47,052 nucleotides of DNA from an uncultured Rhodospirillales bacterium. GTDB lineage: Bacteria > Pseudomonadota > Alphaproteobacteria > RF32 > CAG-239. This document shows, in pieces, positions 32,353-41,803 of the stretch. The position numbers were made by a program, and so were the translations under genes. Position 1 is the first letter of the stretch, and every line of letters starts with the position of its first letter. The DNA lies in NCBI GenBank assembly GCA_902778645.1, contig CACYYO010000003.1, positions 8,949 through 56,000 on the forward strand. The letters run 5' to 3'. The notes beneath the pieces were generated by a model that saw nothing but the letters and a program-made list of their open reading frames with translations, made no database searches and was not told the origin of the DNA.

Positions 32353-32835
32353 TTATTTTCTTTGATAGCTGCCGCGCATATTAAAGTGGCAAATTGCCAT
32401 TGCCAGGGCATCTGACGAGTCGTTGTTCTTGGGTTTACAACCGGGAAGCAGGACTTTGACCATGGTTTCGACTTGAGATTTTTCGGCTCTTCCGACTCCG
32501 ACCACGGCTTTTTTGACCTTGGTCGGTTCATATTCCGTAACGGGAATGTTGTAAAGTGCCGGTGCCATAATCACGACTCCGCGTGCCATACCGAGTTTGA
32601 TAGTCGAGGTGGGGTTATCGTTCAAAAAAACCTGCTCAATTGCGGCTTCATCAGGATGATAAGTTTCAATCACTTGCGCTAAAGTTTTATGAATAATTGT
32701 CAATCTCTCAGGAAGAGGCAATTTAGGATCAGTTTTGATAAAACCGTCTGCCACGTATTTTAAGCGATTATTTTCTACCTCAATGACTCCCCAACCGGTT
32801 GATGATAAGCTCGGGTCTAATCCTAAAATGCGCAT
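32353..32835 (-). CDS. ruvC: Holliday junction endodeoxyribonuclease RuvC
   Basis: A 160-residue RuvC with the four catalytic carboxylates in place: Asp7 (LGLDPSLSSTGWG), Glu67 (AAIEQVF), Asp139 and Asp142 (NDSSDALAMAICH). It cuts Holliday junctions handled by RuvAB. It lies 59 bases behind yebC, the usual pairing. ruvA and ruvB, normally adjacent, are on the other strand about 7 kb away. A palindromic repeat box lies just behind its stop. Confidence 0.96.
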   Translation of the reverse strand: MRILGLDPSLSSTGWGVIEVENNRLKYVADGFIKTDPKLPLPERLTIIHKTLAQVIETYHPDEAAIEQVFLNDNPTSTIKLGMARGVVIMAPALYNIPVTEYEPTKVKKAVVGVGRAEKSQVETMVKVLLPGCKPKNNDSSDALAMAICHFNMRGSYQRK

Positions 32836-32894
32836 TTGTTTGTCCCTTAAATAAATAAGGGGCTGAACCAGCCCCTCTTATAAATTTTACTCTT

Positions 32895-33647
32895 TTACTG
32901 AGCCAGTTTTTCCATTAATTCATCACTGATTTCGGCATTGTGATATACTTTTTGGACGTCGTCATCGTCTTCTAAAGCATCAATGAAATCGAGCAATTTA
33001 CGTGCGGTCTCTTCATCCGTAATCTCGGTTGTAACCGTCGGTTTCCATTCTAAGCGAGAAGCCGAAGGGGTTCCGAAAACTTTCTCAAGGGCTTCGGTAA
33101 CCGCGTTCAAATCATCAGGTAAGGTTTCGATATCATGATGTTCTTCATCGGTTGCGACGTCATTAGCACCGGCCTCTAAAGCTGACTCAAACATTTTATC
33201 CGCATCAGCGGTTGCTAAAGGATATTGAATAAAACCGATACGCTCAAAATTGAATGTGACAGAACCGGTCTCACCCATTACACCGCCGCGTTTCCCGAAA
33301 ATGGTGCGGACGTTGCCGGCTGTGCGGTTTTTATTATCGGTCATTGCCTCAACAATAACGGCAACTTTACCGGGACCAAACCCTTCATAACGCATTGAAA
33401 CATAGTCTGCGCCACCGGCTGTTTGGCTGGCTTTGGCAATAGCGCGTTCGATATTGTCTTTAGGCATACTTTCGGCTCTGGCAGCTTGAATGGCTAAACG
33501 CAGACGCGGGTTTTTATCAGGCTCGGGCATACCGCTTTTGGCAGCAATGGTAATATCACGAGCAAGTTTGGCAAAGACACGTGCCTTTTTGGCATCCTGT
33601 GCACCTTTGCGATACATAATATTCTTAAACTGGGAGTGTCCAGACAT
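32895..33647 (-). CDS. yebC: YebC/PmpR family regulator (TACO1 type)
   Basis: A 250-residue YebC protein: MSGHSQFKNIMYRKGAQDAKKARVFAKLARDI, LRLAIQAARAESMPKDNIERAIAKA, YEGFGPGKVAVIVEAMTDNKNRT and the acidic C-terminal domain. The family was described as transcription factors; recent work on YebC and TACO1 links it to relief of ribosome stalling at proline stretches. It begins the yebC-ruvC unit. The start has an AGGAGA site. Confidence 0.95.
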   Translation of the reverse strand: MSGHSQFKNIMYRKGAQDAKKARVFAKLARDITIAAKSGMPEPDKNPRLRLAIQAARAESMPKDNIERAIAKASQTAGGADYVSMRYEGFGPGKVAVIVEAMTDNKNRTAGNVRTIFGKRGGVMGETGSVTFNFERIGFIQYPLATADADKMFESALEAGANDVATDEEHHDIETLPDDLNAVTEALEKVFGTPSASRLEWKPTVTTEITDEETARKLLDFIDALEDDDDVQKVYHNAEISDELMEKLAQ

Positions 33648-33724
33648 GTATTATCTCCTAAAACTTATCAAAAAATCTCTTCGTTTTTAATCTACTTTTT
33701 TGCTAAAATCAAGTTTTTTAGGTG

Positions 33725-34522
33725 CTATTTTGCGAGAATCATATATTCGATAGAATCCTTGAAAATATTGATAATCTTGATTTTGACACCGTACAAATCA
33801 ATCAGTCGTTTATCTTTGGGGTATGACAAGACTTCAAATTCGCCGCTGTCTTGTACGCCGTTGTTGTTGGGTGCATCGAATCGATAGTAGATAAAGGTCA
33901 GATAATCTCCTTTTATGCCGCCATATTTAATATCATATCCTTTGATAGGAGAGGTCATTTCCATTTTTGTTTCGATTGTCGGGGTAAAAGAAAATGTTTC
34001 CGGATAGACAATAAAGTCTGTGTTCAGAAGAGCTAGTCTGTCGTTACGAATCTGACCGATTTTATTGTAAAGGTGTCCTTTATTATCAATCAGCGCCACA
34101 AAATCTTTTTCTTCCGTCGGAATGAGGGCATATCGCTCGTTACATTCAGGCAAAATAACTTCACCAAGTAAGTCAACTTGTTGTGCTTTTTTATATAAAA
34201 CCGGTGCGGCGATTGAGGTTAAACCTCCGTCTTGATTAGCACGAACCATTTCTTTGGCATATTGGATTTTCCGAGATGTTTTATCATCAACAACACTGTA
34301 TCCGACACGCGCGGATAAAACTTTATTAGAAGGATAATTACGTTGGGTGACAAGCTCGGTCTTGGCAACTTGCATGGAGGTATCGTAAAAGGTAATCGGC
34401 AAGGTTTGCAAATCTTCTATCCATTGGTTGCGCTCCGGCCAAAAGTTGATATTGCCGGCACGGATTGCACAAGCAGATACTAAAACAACAGTCGATAAAA
34501 TTATAAATTTTTTCATTGTCAT
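33725..34522 (-). CDS. Putative lipoprotein, 265 aa, unknown
   Basis: Begins with a lipoprotein signal, MKKFIILSTVVLVSAC, whose lipobox VSAC gives a lipidated Cys at about 18. The mature part is beta-rich with no recognised domain: SARVGYSVVDDKTSRKIQYAKE, then an MTSPIKGYDIKYGGIKGDYLTFIYYR stretch and FEVLSYPKDKRLIDLYGVKIKI at the end. It is probably anchored to the inner or outer membrane on the periplasmic side. It stands alone between yebC and the divergent prmA. Confidence 0.8.
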   Translation of the reverse strand: MTMKKFIILSTVVLVSACAIRAGNINFWPERNQWIEDLQTLPITFYDTSMQVAKTELVTQRNYPSNKVLSARVGYSVVDDKTSRKIQYAKEMVRANQDGGLTSIAAPVLYKKAQQVDLLGEVILPECNERYALIPTEEKDFVALIDNKGHLYNKIGQIRNDRLALLNTDFIVYPETFSFTPTIETKMEMTSPIKGYDIKYGGIKGDYLTFIYYRFDAPNNNGVQDSGEFEVLSYPKDKRLIDLYGVKIKIINIFKDSIEYMILAK

Positions 34523-34617
34523 CTCGTGGCTTTAAAGTTCTTTTTAATTATTTTCTATTACCATACAAAAAAAGTATTATAGAGTAAACAACAGATTAAA
34601 AGTTATAAGGAAAAAAG

Positions 34618-35496
34618 ATGAACCCGAGCGGCAGTTGCTGGCTGATAAAGTTTGAGCCGGTTGAGACAATGGATGACGTTGTTTCTGATTTTATGGATGA
34701 CTATTTTGATGTGGTCGCCATTAATTATACAGAGGATGGTCGAGAGGAATATGTCGGTTATAAAGATAATCATTTTGATGAGCAGGATTTCATCAAAGCA
34801 GCAGAGCAGTGGCATGTTACTTTACCTCGCTATCAAAAAGAATTTCTGACAAGTCAAAATTGGTTGACGGAAAATATTATAAAGTTTGCACCGGTTAAGG
34901 TTGGGGATTTTACGATTTATGGTATCCATGAACAAAATATTCCGAATGACGGGCGCTTGAATTTGCGTATTTATGCCGCAACGGCTTTCGGGTCGGAGCA
35001 CCAGACAACGCGCAGTTGTTTACAGGCTTTAAGTGATTATCATAAAATTAAAAAGGTTTCTGAAGTTAATGTTTTGGATATGGGAACAGGGTCGGGTATT
35101 TTGGCTTTGGCGGCGGCAAAATTGTGGCAGAAAAAATGCCATATCACGGCGGTGGATATTGATGAGGAGGCCGTTTCCGTTACACAGCAAAATGCTATAG
35201 ACAATCAGTTGCAACAGTATATAGATGTTGCCGTCAGTGACGGATATCAGTCTGATTTGGTGAAAAAGAATGCACCTTATGATTTGGTTTTTGCCAATAT
35301 TTTGGCGCGTCCGTTAATCAGTATGGCTCCGGATTTGTATCAAAACTTAAAAATCGGGGGATATTGTATTCTATCAGGTTTTGTTGAAGACCAAGAAAAT
35401 TGGGTTATTAATGAACATATAAAGCAAGGATTGGTGTTGAGACATTTGTATCAACTCGATAACTGGCGGGCGGCTTTAATGGAGAAAATATCATGA
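34618..35496 (+). CDS. prmA: Ribosomal protein L11 methyltransferase
   Basis: A 292-residue PrmA. The N-terminal substrate-recognition domain (1-95) is followed by a Rossmann methyltransferase domain with the SAM motif VLDMGTGSGILALAA (about 152-166), AVDIDEEAVSVTQQNA and FANILARPLISMAPDL. The SEHQTTRSCL segment, in place of the usual GTGxHxTTxxCL, matches PrmA. It trimethylates L11. Its stop overlaps the next start by four bases (ATGA), so prmA and the peptidase gene form a coupled pair, common in Alphaproteobacteria. Confidence 0.94.
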   Translation: MNPSGSCWLIKFEPVETMDDVVSDFMDDYFDVVAINYTEDGREEYVGYKDNHFDEQDFIKAAEQWHVTLPRYQKEFLTSQNWLTENIIKFAPVKVGDFTIYGIHEQNIPNDGRLNLRIYAATAFGSEHQTTRSCLQALSDYHKIKKVSEVNVLDMGTGSGILALAAAKLWQKKCHITAVDIDEEAVSVTQQNAIDNQLQQYIDVAVSDGYQSDLVKKNAPYDLVFANILARPLISMAPDLYQNLKIGGYCILSGFVEDQENWVINEHIKQGLVLRHLYQLDNWRAALMEKIS

Positions 35497-37184
35497 CATT
35501 GTCAGATTTGCAGAAAAAATTAAAAAAGGCTAAGTTTGATGCTTTTTTAGTAAGCCGGGATAATGTGTTTATCGGGCAAGATATTCGTGATGATGAAAAT
35601 TTAATCAGGCACTTAACCGGCTTTAGCGGCTCAGCGGGGGTGCTCCTTATTCTGCCGGAAAAAAGTTTCTTATTCGTTGACGGAAGATATGAACTGCAGG
35701 CGCCTCAGCAGGTTGATCGTGCGCAAGTGGAGGTCGTTTGTACGAATAAAATTTCTTTAGCCGACTGGTTAAAAGAAAATTTAGCAGGTCAAAAAATAGG
35801 GTATAATCCATGGTGTTGGAGTATTAGGGATATTTTACGCTTCGATGGTGTAGAGATGAGGGCTGATAGTGAATTTTTGCCGTTTTTGTTATCCGGGCAA
35901 AAGGCAAAGTTATATGAATACGAAAAAGAATATTGCGGTGTTGCTCGCGAGGAAAAAGTGGCGAAGATGGCAAAATTTATTCAGGAAAAACGTCTTCAGG
36001 CTTATTTTATCTCAGCGGCGGATAGTGTGTCCTGGCTTTTGAACTTACGTTCCGATGCTTTACCTGAGACACCCGTGTTCAGGGCAGTGGCGTTGGTTGA
36101 TGCTCGGTGTCATGTGTGGATATTTACAGATAATGTTGATATGAAAGGTATCGGTGCAAAATTAAATATTTTTCCTCTTTCGGAAATTCCGGCACGGCTG
36201 AAAAAATTCAAAAAACAAGTTGTCGGTTGTGATTTCGGAACAACTGCAACAGCGGTGATGGAGGCTGCAGAAAATCACAATGTCAAATTAGTGCCAGTGG
36301 AAGATTTTTGCCAAGAACAAAAAGCGACTAAAAACGAATGTGAATTACGGGGAATAAGAAATGCTCATGTTCGAGACGGGGTAGCGGTTTGTCAGTTTTT
36401 GTTTTGGTTAAAAGATCATTGGCAAGGTAAAACGGAACTGGATGTCGTGAAGAAATTGCATGAGTTTCGAGCGGCTCAAGATTTTTTTGTCTCGGAAAGT
36501 TTTGCAACTATTGCCGCCTCAGGTCCACATGGCGCAATAGTTCATTACGCACCGACAGCAAAAACAAACAGAGTCTTAGATGACAACAGTTTGCTGTTGC
36601 TCGACAGCGGTGGTCAGTATTATGACGGAACAACAGATATTACGCGTACAATTGCGCTGGGTACAGTCTCGCCGGCCATGAGTGAAGATTTTACATTGGT
36701 TCTGAAGGCTCATATCGCTTTGAGTTCAGCTGTGTTTCCGAAGAAAACAAGCGGGGCAAGATTAGATGCTTTGGCGCGTCAGGTGTTATGGCGCGAGGGA
36801 AAAAATTATAATCACGGCACAGGGCATGGGGTCGGTTGTTTTTTGAATGTGCATGAAGGGCCGCAATATATTTCTGCAGCTTGCCGAGAGCCGTTTGTTT
36901 GCGGGCAGGTAACTTCCATTGAGCCGGGATATTATCTGGAAAATAATTATGGTGTCCGTATTGAAAACCTGGCGGAGGTTGTTGATTCTTCTTACCAAGA
37001 CTTTTTGATGTTTTCGCCTTTAACTTTAGTTCCTATTGATAAAAACGCCATCAATAAATATCTCTTGAGCGAAGAGGAGATTAAGTGGCTTGATGACTAT
37101 CATCAGAAAGTGTTCGAAAAAATTTCACCGTTTTTGAATTCTGCCGAAAAAGAGTTGTTGTCGGAGGCCTGTGCTCCTCTCTGA
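35493..37184 (+). CDS. pepP: M24B aminopeptidase P (Xaa-Pro aminopeptidase)
   Basis: A 563-residue protein of the long aminopeptidase P type, with two creatinase-like N-terminal domains (1-155, 156-285) and a C-terminal pita-bread domain. All five metal ligands are visible: Asp371 and Asp382 (LLLLDSGGQYYDGTTDITRT), His445 (HGTGHGVG), Glu477 (SIEPGYY) and Glu491 (RIENLAEV). It removes N-terminal residues before proline in the cytoplasm. It is coupled to prmA. The symbol is given by function; the sequence resembles the longer eukaryote-like group more than E. coli PepP. Confidence 0.92.
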   Translation: MTLSDLQKKLKKAKFDAFLVSRDNVFIGQDIRDDENLIRHLTGFSGSAGVLLILPEKSFLFVDGRYELQAPQQVDRAQVEVVCTNKISLADWLKENLAGQKIGYNPWCWSIRDILRFDGVEMRADSEFLPFLLSGQKAKLYEYEKEYCGVAREEKVAKMAKFIQEKRLQAYFISAADSVSWLLNLRSDALPETPVFRAVALVDARCHVWIFTDNVDMKGIGAKLNIFPLSEIPARLKKFKKQVVGCDFGTTATAVMEAAENHNVKLVPVEDFCQEQKATKNECELRGIRNAHVRDGVAVCQFLFWLKDHWQGKTELDVVKKLHEFRAAQDFFVSESFATIAASGPHGAIVHYAPTAKTNRVLDDNSLLLLDSGGQYYDGTTDITRTIALGTVSPAMSEDFTLVLKAHIALSSAVFPKKTSGARLDALARQVLWREGKNYNHGTGHGVGCFLNVHEGPQYISAACREPFVCGQVTSIEPGYYLENNYGVRIENLAEVVDSSYQDFLMFSPLTLVPIDKNAINKYLLSEEEIKWLDDYHQKVFEKISPFLNSAEKELLSEACAPL

Positions 37185-37209
37185 AGTTTAATCAGATAAG
37201 GAGATTGGT

Positions 37210-37674
37210 ATGTTCCAAAAATTTTTGTGGGCGGTTATGTTAGGAATAGCCGTTGTTTTGCCGTTGCGTGCCGAATTAACGTATCAAGGGGAATTTGATC
37301 CGGATATGACTTTGTCAGAGTATTTTGCAAAGGCTTACCCCAACCCGCAAAAGTCAATCATTTATGTTTTTTACAATGATATTAATATGAGTTGTGAGAA
37401 CTGTCCGGAAACCATTGAATTGATTGAGCAGGTTTACCAACAAAATTATCAAAATCAATATGAACTCTTTGTCATCGATTACGGGGACGATGACGAATAT
37501 AATTTTATTCAGACTTTTGATTTAGATAAGCCTTTAGAGGTTGTTTTGGTGCGTGTGGATGATGGTGCTGTGTTTGGCTACAAAAAGCTCGAAAATCTGA
37601 ATTATCAAATTTCAGATCCGCTGAGTTTTAGTGATAATTTGGTTTATCAAATTAATTCTTTTTTGCCGTCTTAG
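37210..37674 (+). CDS. Exported protein with CxxC, possibly thioredoxin-like, 154 aa
   Basis: A signal peptide (MFQKFLWAVMLGIAVVLPLRA, about 1-21) precedes a mature domain of about 130 residues. IIYVFYNDINMSCENCPETIELIEQVY, with a CENC motif at the start of a helix, is followed by YELFVIDYGDDDEYNFIQTFDLDKPLEVVLVRVDDG. This strand-CxxC-helix-strand layout resembles a thioredoxin fold, with KPLEVV possibly the cis-Pro loop. The activity is uncertain. It follows pepP by 25 bases. Its 3' end overlaps the convergent membrane gene by 23 bases. Confidence 0.75.
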   Translation: MFQKFLWAVMLGIAVVLPLRAELTYQGEFDPDMTLSEYFAKAYPNPQKSIIYVFYNDINMSCENCPETIELIEQVYQQNYQNQYELFVIDYGDDDEYNFIQTFDLDKPLEVVLVRVDDGAVFGYKKLENLNYQISDPLSFSDNLVYQINSFLPS

Positions 37675-38644
37675 CCTTTGTTGAAATACGACGTTTATGC
37701 GGTTTCTTTTGAATGTTTAAGGCAATCTCGTAGCTCAATAAAGCTATCGCGGAAATAACCAGTGGTAACAGGTAGTAGATAATGCGGTAAGCGATGAGGG
37801 CGCCAAACAACATGGCTTGGTTATGCTCACCGGGGATAATGTACATAAACAGTGTTTCAAAAACACCAAGTCCGCCAGGTACTTGACTGAATACTCCTAA
37901 GACTTGGGCAATGATAAAAACACCGATGAAAGTAATGAACGGGATTTCAACAAATGCCGTCAAGGTGAAATACAGTACCAGAGATGCCATTACAATATCA
38001 AAGCCACCAATGACAACTTGGGCTAGAGCCATGCGGAATGAAGGCATATTTAGTTCTACGCCTTTTATGATGAAGGGTTTCTTATAATAAACGGAAGCCC
38101 AAAAATAAAGGAGCAAACCGATTAATGAAATCAGAGCCGTTATCGAAGTGGTTAAGCGAGAGACAGAACCGTCGCCAAAGGCGTGATCCGGTGTCATCAG
38201 ATAACCAAGGATAATTAAAAAGAAACATGCTACAAGATAAGTAAATCCGGAAAAGGTAATCATTTTAATGATATCTGTGCCGTGAAATCTCCAGCGTGTG
38301 TAGAGGCGATAGCGAATCGCTCCGCCCGAAACAATTGCGTGTCCGGCATTGTTGCTGACGGAAAAGCCGATAAACCCGACAAAAATCCATTTCCATGCCG
38401 CAAGTTTTTTCTTGATATACTTGAGGGCCAAAAAGTCATACGATGAAAGGGCAACATACCCAAAAAATGAGGCTAAGCACGCACACCACAAGTTGTGTGA
38501 AGGAATCGCCAGCAAGGCGTTTTCAATGTCAGCCCATTCGTATTTTGAAAGCTGATGGTATAGCATATAAGCTGCTAATCCGAAGAAAAACAACCCTGAC
38601 CATGAGAGTATTTTTTTGAAGATACGTTTGGTTTTCCCTGACAT
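37652..38644 (-). CDS. MprF/YbhN-type integral membrane protein (flippase domain)
   Basis: A 330-residue protein with about eight membrane segments and the features of the lysylphosphatidylglycerol synthase membrane region: GFSVSNNAGHAIVSGGAIRYRLY and FSQVPGGLGVFETLFMY. In MprF this domain flips aminoacylated lipid; stand-alone versions (YbhN, UPF0104) lack the synthase half, as here. A basic tail (KKPHKRRISTKAKTAKKN) faces the cytoplasm. The substrate is unknown. A lone gene, convergent with the CENC protein gene. Confidence 0.85.
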   Translation of the reverse strand: MSGKTKRIFKKILSWSGLFFFGLAAYMLYHQLSKYEWADIENALLAIPSHNLWCACLASFFGYVALSSYDFLALKYIKKKLAAWKWIFVGFIGFSVSNNAGHAIVSGGAIRYRLYTRWRFHGTDIIKMITFSGFTYLVACFFLIILGYLMTPDHAFGDGSVSRLTTSITALISLIGLLLYFWASVYYKKPFIIKGVELNMPSFRMALAQVVIGGFDIVMASLVLYFTLTAFVEIPFITFIGVFIIAQVLGVFSQVPGGLGVFETLFMYIIPGEHNQAMLFGALIAYRIIYYLLPLVISAIALLSYEIALNIQKKPHKRRISTKAKTAKKN

Positions 38645-38854
38645 AATTTATGTTTTACCTTTGTTCTTTCGATCAAGTTTATTTGCGAATTTATTATCTT
38701 ATTAATCGTTTTTTTGTTGTTCGTCATTAAAAAAGACAATCTCTCCACAGCAAAACAGAAAAAATATAATCTTTTTCTAATTTTTGCCAAGGGCTGGAAT
38801 TTTAAATTAATTTTCATAAATATTCTCTATTGTGTCAGAGTAGAGTTCTCGGGC

Positions 38855-38883
38855 TTGACAAAGTCGATGAACTGCTGTCTAAT
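38855..38883 (+). promoter_or_regulatory. Promoter of the 194-aa exported protein gene
   Basis: TTGACA (38855-38860), a 17-base spacer and TCTAAT (38878-38883), ending 29 bases before the ATG, with a GGAGGG ribosome site between. Confidence 0.75.
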
Positions 38884-38912
38884 CGACATATCGGATATGG
38901 AGGGAAAGTATT

Positions 38913-39497
38913 ATGAAATTTATGAAATTTATAGCGTTGGTTGCCTTGTCAGTCGGAGGAGTCGCCTTTTATCAAAGTTCTCATGCACAGCAGATGCAAC
39001 CACAAACGATATCCAATGCAGCATTGATTAAGACTCTATTGTCTCAGGAAATTAAAGAGAATCCGGTTTTTGAAGGGAATCGTGAATCTATACAATATGT
39101 TTTGGATAATAGCGGCAACGATGCTTTGATTGCTCCAGATTGCCCGATGTATGCGGCGTTGTTGGTTCATTCAGTTAACCAAAATGCTTTGTTCGATACT
39201 TATTACAATATTCAGGGGAATTTCGGGTATAGGTTTGCTTTTGTGGAAAATGGTAAACCGAAGTTAGTTAATTATAATTTTTATGAAGTATATGACTCCG
39301 ATGCAGATAGGCTCTTGGGACATCAAACATCTATTACCGTTACGGCTTTTCGTGTACATAATGAGTTGGATAATGCGCAATCTGTTAAGTATATTGTTGA
39401 TAATATTTGCACACCGCTTAATCGCTTTTTGGCACAGAATGCAGGGGCAACGCCGTCAGAAATGTTGTCTAAAATGCGACTTTATTTTACTAAGTAA
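38913..39497 (+). CDS. Exported protein, 194 aa, unknown
   Basis: A clear signal peptide with an AxA cleavage site (FIALVALSVGGVAFYQSSHA, about 6-25). The mature domain has no recognised family. It contains a helical part NAALIKTLLSQEIKENPVFEGNRESIQYVLD and a beta-rich part FGYRFAFVENGKPKLVNYNFYEVYD, then a C-terminal helix with two Cys in the whole mature protein (DCPMY and DNICTPL) that could form a disulfide. Probably periplasmic. It has its own good promoter and terminator. Confidence 0.8.
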   Translation: MKFMKFIALVALSVGGVAFYQSSHAQQMQPQTISNAALIKTLLSQEIKENPVFEGNRESIQYVLDNSGNDALIAPDCPMYAALLVHSVNQNALFDTYYNIQGNFGYRFAFVENGKPKLVNYNFYEVYDSDADRLLGHQTSITVTAFRVHNELDNAQSVKYIVDNICTPLNRFLAQNAGATPSEMLSKMRLYFTK

Positions 39498-39515
39498 GGA
39501 ATTTTATTTTTTGCA

Positions 39516-39540
39516 ACGGGAGATTATCTCCCGTTTTTTT
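39516..39540 (+). terminator. Rho-independent terminator
   Basis: ACGGGAGAT and ATCTCCCGT pair around a single T, followed by seven T. Confidence 0.9.
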
Positions 39541-39617
39541 GTGCTTATAAGCTGAGAAAATTCTTGTCAGATAAGGGGTTTTTGTTTACGATGATATCAA
39601 TGTAAAATAAGGATAAT

Positions 39618-40292
39618 ATGATGATAGCTAAATTACGGGGAATTATTGATACTATAGGAGAAGATTATTGCATTATTGATGTGAACGGGGTCGGATATTT
39701 AGTTTATGCCTCTTCTAAAACATTATCGCGCCTGATTAAAGGTAATCAATTTTCTTTGTTGATTGAAATGGTGGTGAGAGAGGATAGTATCTCGTTGTTC
39801 GGGTTTTATGATGCCTGGGAAAAAGAGTGGTTTTTGACCTTGACCAAAGTGCAGGGGGTTGGGGCAAAAGTTTGCCTGAGTATTTTATCGGCCTTAACAC
39901 CGTCACAATTAGCACAAGCCGTATCCGCACAAGACAAAGCCTCATTTACGCGTGCCAGCGGGGTCGGACCAAAGTTGGCTGCTCGTTTGGTAACGGAGTT
40001 GAAAGATAAAATTGTGACCATTCCGACCGAGTTAACAACCAGAAATGATTTACAGGCAGCGCCTGAGGCAAAAGTTGATGCAACGGAAGAGACTGCCGCT
40101 TATGAAGATGCTATTGCCGGACGAATCGATAATCCGATGAAATTGGATGATGCTATTTCGGCTTTGGTTAATTTGGGGTATCAACGATTGGAGGCTTATC
40201 AGGCGGTTAATAAAGCCAATGCCGCAGAGCCGGAGGCTGATGTTGCCAAGCTCATTCGTTTGGCTTTAAAAGAATTTGCACCGAAGGAATAA
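39618..40292 (+). CDS. ruvA: Holliday junction helicase subunit RuvA
   Basis: A 224-residue RuvA. The OB-fold domain I (MIAKLRGIIDTIGEDYCIIDVNGVGYLVYASSKTL) is followed by domain II with helix-hairpin-helix motifs (VQGVGAKVCLSILSAL, ASGVGPKLAARLVTELKDK). A longer than usual linker leads to the C-terminal domain III (DDAISALVNLGYQRLEAYQAV). RuvA tetramers hold Holliday junctions for RuvB. Two ATG codons in tandem (39618, 39621) could both serve. The gap to ruvB is 3 bases. Confidence 0.96.
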   Translation: MMIAKLRGIIDTIGEDYCIIDVNGVGYLVYASSKTLSRLIKGNQFSLLIEMVVREDSISLFGFYDAWEKEWFLTLTKVQGVGAKVCLSILSALTPSQLAQAVSAQDKASFTRASGVGPKLAARLVTELKDKIVTIPTELTTRNDLQAAPEAKVDATEETAAYEDAIAGRIDNPMKLDDAISALVNLGYQRLEAYQAVNKANAAEPEADVAKLIRLALKEFAPKE

Positions 40293-40295
40293 GAG

Positions 40296-41366
40296 ATGGT
40301 AAAAGAAGAACGTTTGGTCAGTCCGAAAAAACAAGAGGAAGACGAAAAAAATGTTAATGCGCCGATTAATTTGCGTCCGCAAAGCTTAGATGATTTTGTC
40401 GGGCAAAAGGCGGTTTGCGATAACTTAAAAGTTTTTATTGAGGCGGCAAAACAACGCGGAGAGGCTTTGGACCATGTGTTGTTGTTTGGTCCTCCGGGAC
40501 TGGGTAAAACGACATTAGCCTCTATTATTGCCAAAGAATTAGGTGTCGGGTTTAGGGCGACGTCGGCACCGATGATTTCAAAGTCCGGTGATCTGGCGGC
40601 AATTTTAACGAATTTAGAGCCGAATGATGTGCTGTTTATTGATGAAATTCATCGTCTTAATCCGGCAATTGAGGAAGTTCTCTATTCGGCAATGGAAGAT
40701 TTTCAACTTGATTTGATTATCGGGGAAGGGCCGTCGGCACGCTCAGTGCGAATCGATTTGCAACCGTTTACATTGGTAGGAGCAACAACGCGTTCCGGCT
40801 TGTTGACAACGCCATTGAGAGAGCGTTTCGGAATACCGCTCCGATTAGATTTTTATTCTCCGGAGGATTTGAAAAAGATTGTTGTTCGTGGGGCAAATTT
40901 GCTTGGTATGCCGATTTCGGAAAACGGTGCATTAGAAATAGCCAAGCGTTCACGCGGGACGCCTCGTGTTGCCGGACGCTTATTGCGTCGTGTACGTGAT
41001 TTCGGAGAAGTGGCAAATGCTAAAGAAGTAGATAATGTGATTGCCGACAAAGCTTTGAAAAAGCTCGATGTTGATGATTACGGGCTTGATGCGTTTGACA
41101 GGCGTTACTTGAAATGTATTGCTGTTAATTACGGGGGAGGACCGGTCGGAATTGATACGTTGGCGGCGGCATTGTCTGAAGAGCGTGATACGTTGGAAGA
41201 AGTATTGGAGCCGTTTTTGATGAAGCTTGGCTTTTTGCAACGTACTCCGCGCGGGCGTGTGATTTCGGATTTAGGGTGTGATTACCTTGGAATGCCTCGT
41301 TTTAAGGCTCGTCCGTCTGCTAAGCAATTTGATTTGCTCGAAATTATGGAGAATGAACAGCTATGA
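40296..41366 (+). CDS. ruvB: Holliday junction ATPase RuvB
   Basis: A 356-residue AAA+ motor protein. Walker [10 protein letters not shown] is at 65-73, Walker [11 protein letters not shown] at about 112-121, and sensor 1 [18 protein letters not shown] follows. The C-terminal winged helix has [15 protein letters not shown]. RuvB drives branch migration with RuvA. The N-terminus before [13 protein letters not shown] is about 15 residues longer than usual and charged. Its stop overlaps ybgC by four bases, so ruvA-ruvB-ybgC form one unit. Confidence 0.97.
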   Translation: MVKEERLVSPKKQEEDEKNVNAPINLRPQSLDDFVGQKAVCDNLKVFIEAAKQRGEALDHVLLFGPPGLGKTTLASIIAKELGVGFRATSAPMISKSGDLAAILTNLEPNDVLFIDEIHRLNPAIEEVLYSAMEDFQLDLIIGEGPSARSVRIDLQPFTLVGATTRSGLLTTPLRERFGIPLRLDFYSPEDLKKIVVRGANLLGMPISENGALEIAKRSRGTPRVAGRLLRRVRDFGEVANAKEVDNVIADKALKKLDVDDYGLDAFDRRYLKCIAVNYGGGPVGIDTLAAALSEERDTLEEVLEPFLMKLGFLQRTPRGRVISDLGCDYLGMPRFKARPSAKQFDLLEIMENEQL

Positions 41367-41803
41367 GTTATAACGTTTCTGTGGCCCAAGGGCAATTTTT
41401 TGATAAAGTTTTTGCACTTCCGGTACGGATTTATTATGAAGATACTGATGCCGGCGGAATAGTTTATTACGCCAATTATCTCAAGTTTGCCGAGCGTGCC
41501 AGAACGGAGTATATTCGGGCGTTAGGCTGTACGCAAAGTGAGGCTTTGGAAGAGGAAAAGTGCGGTTTTACGGTGCGCCATGTGGAAATTGATTATAAAA
41601 GACCAGCGCGGTTAGATGATGAATTGGTTATTACTTGTGAACTCCAAGAGGTAAAAGGAGCGGCGGCCGTCATGCACCAAGAGGTTTTACGCGGAGATGA
41701 TGTTTTAGCGACGATTGAGGTTAAAGTTGCCTATATTAATCTTGTTAAGTTGCGCCCGGTACGAATCCCAGAATGGCTAAAAACACGCTCTTTGGATGAC
41801 TAA
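41363..41803 (+). CDS. ybgC: Tol-Pal-associated acyl-CoA thioesterase YbgC
   Basis: A 146-residue hotdog-fold thioesterase with the 4-hydroxybenzoyl-CoA thioesterase signature [30 protein letters not shown] (catalytic Asp in DTDAGG). It hydrolyses short acyl-CoA or acyl-ACP and accompanies tolQRAB-pal in most Proteobacteria. Here it overlaps ruvB and is split from tolQ by 1.76 kb of repeats and an orphan gene. The last eight codons lie inside the left arm of hairpin element copy 7. Confidence 0.95.
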   Translation: MSYNVSVAQGQFFDKVFALPVRIYYEDTDAGGIVYYANYLKFAERARTEYIRALGCTQSEALEEEKCGFTVRHVEIDYKRPARLDDELVITCELQEVKGAAAVMHQEVLRGDDVLATIEVKVAYINLVKLRPVRIPEWLKTRSLDD

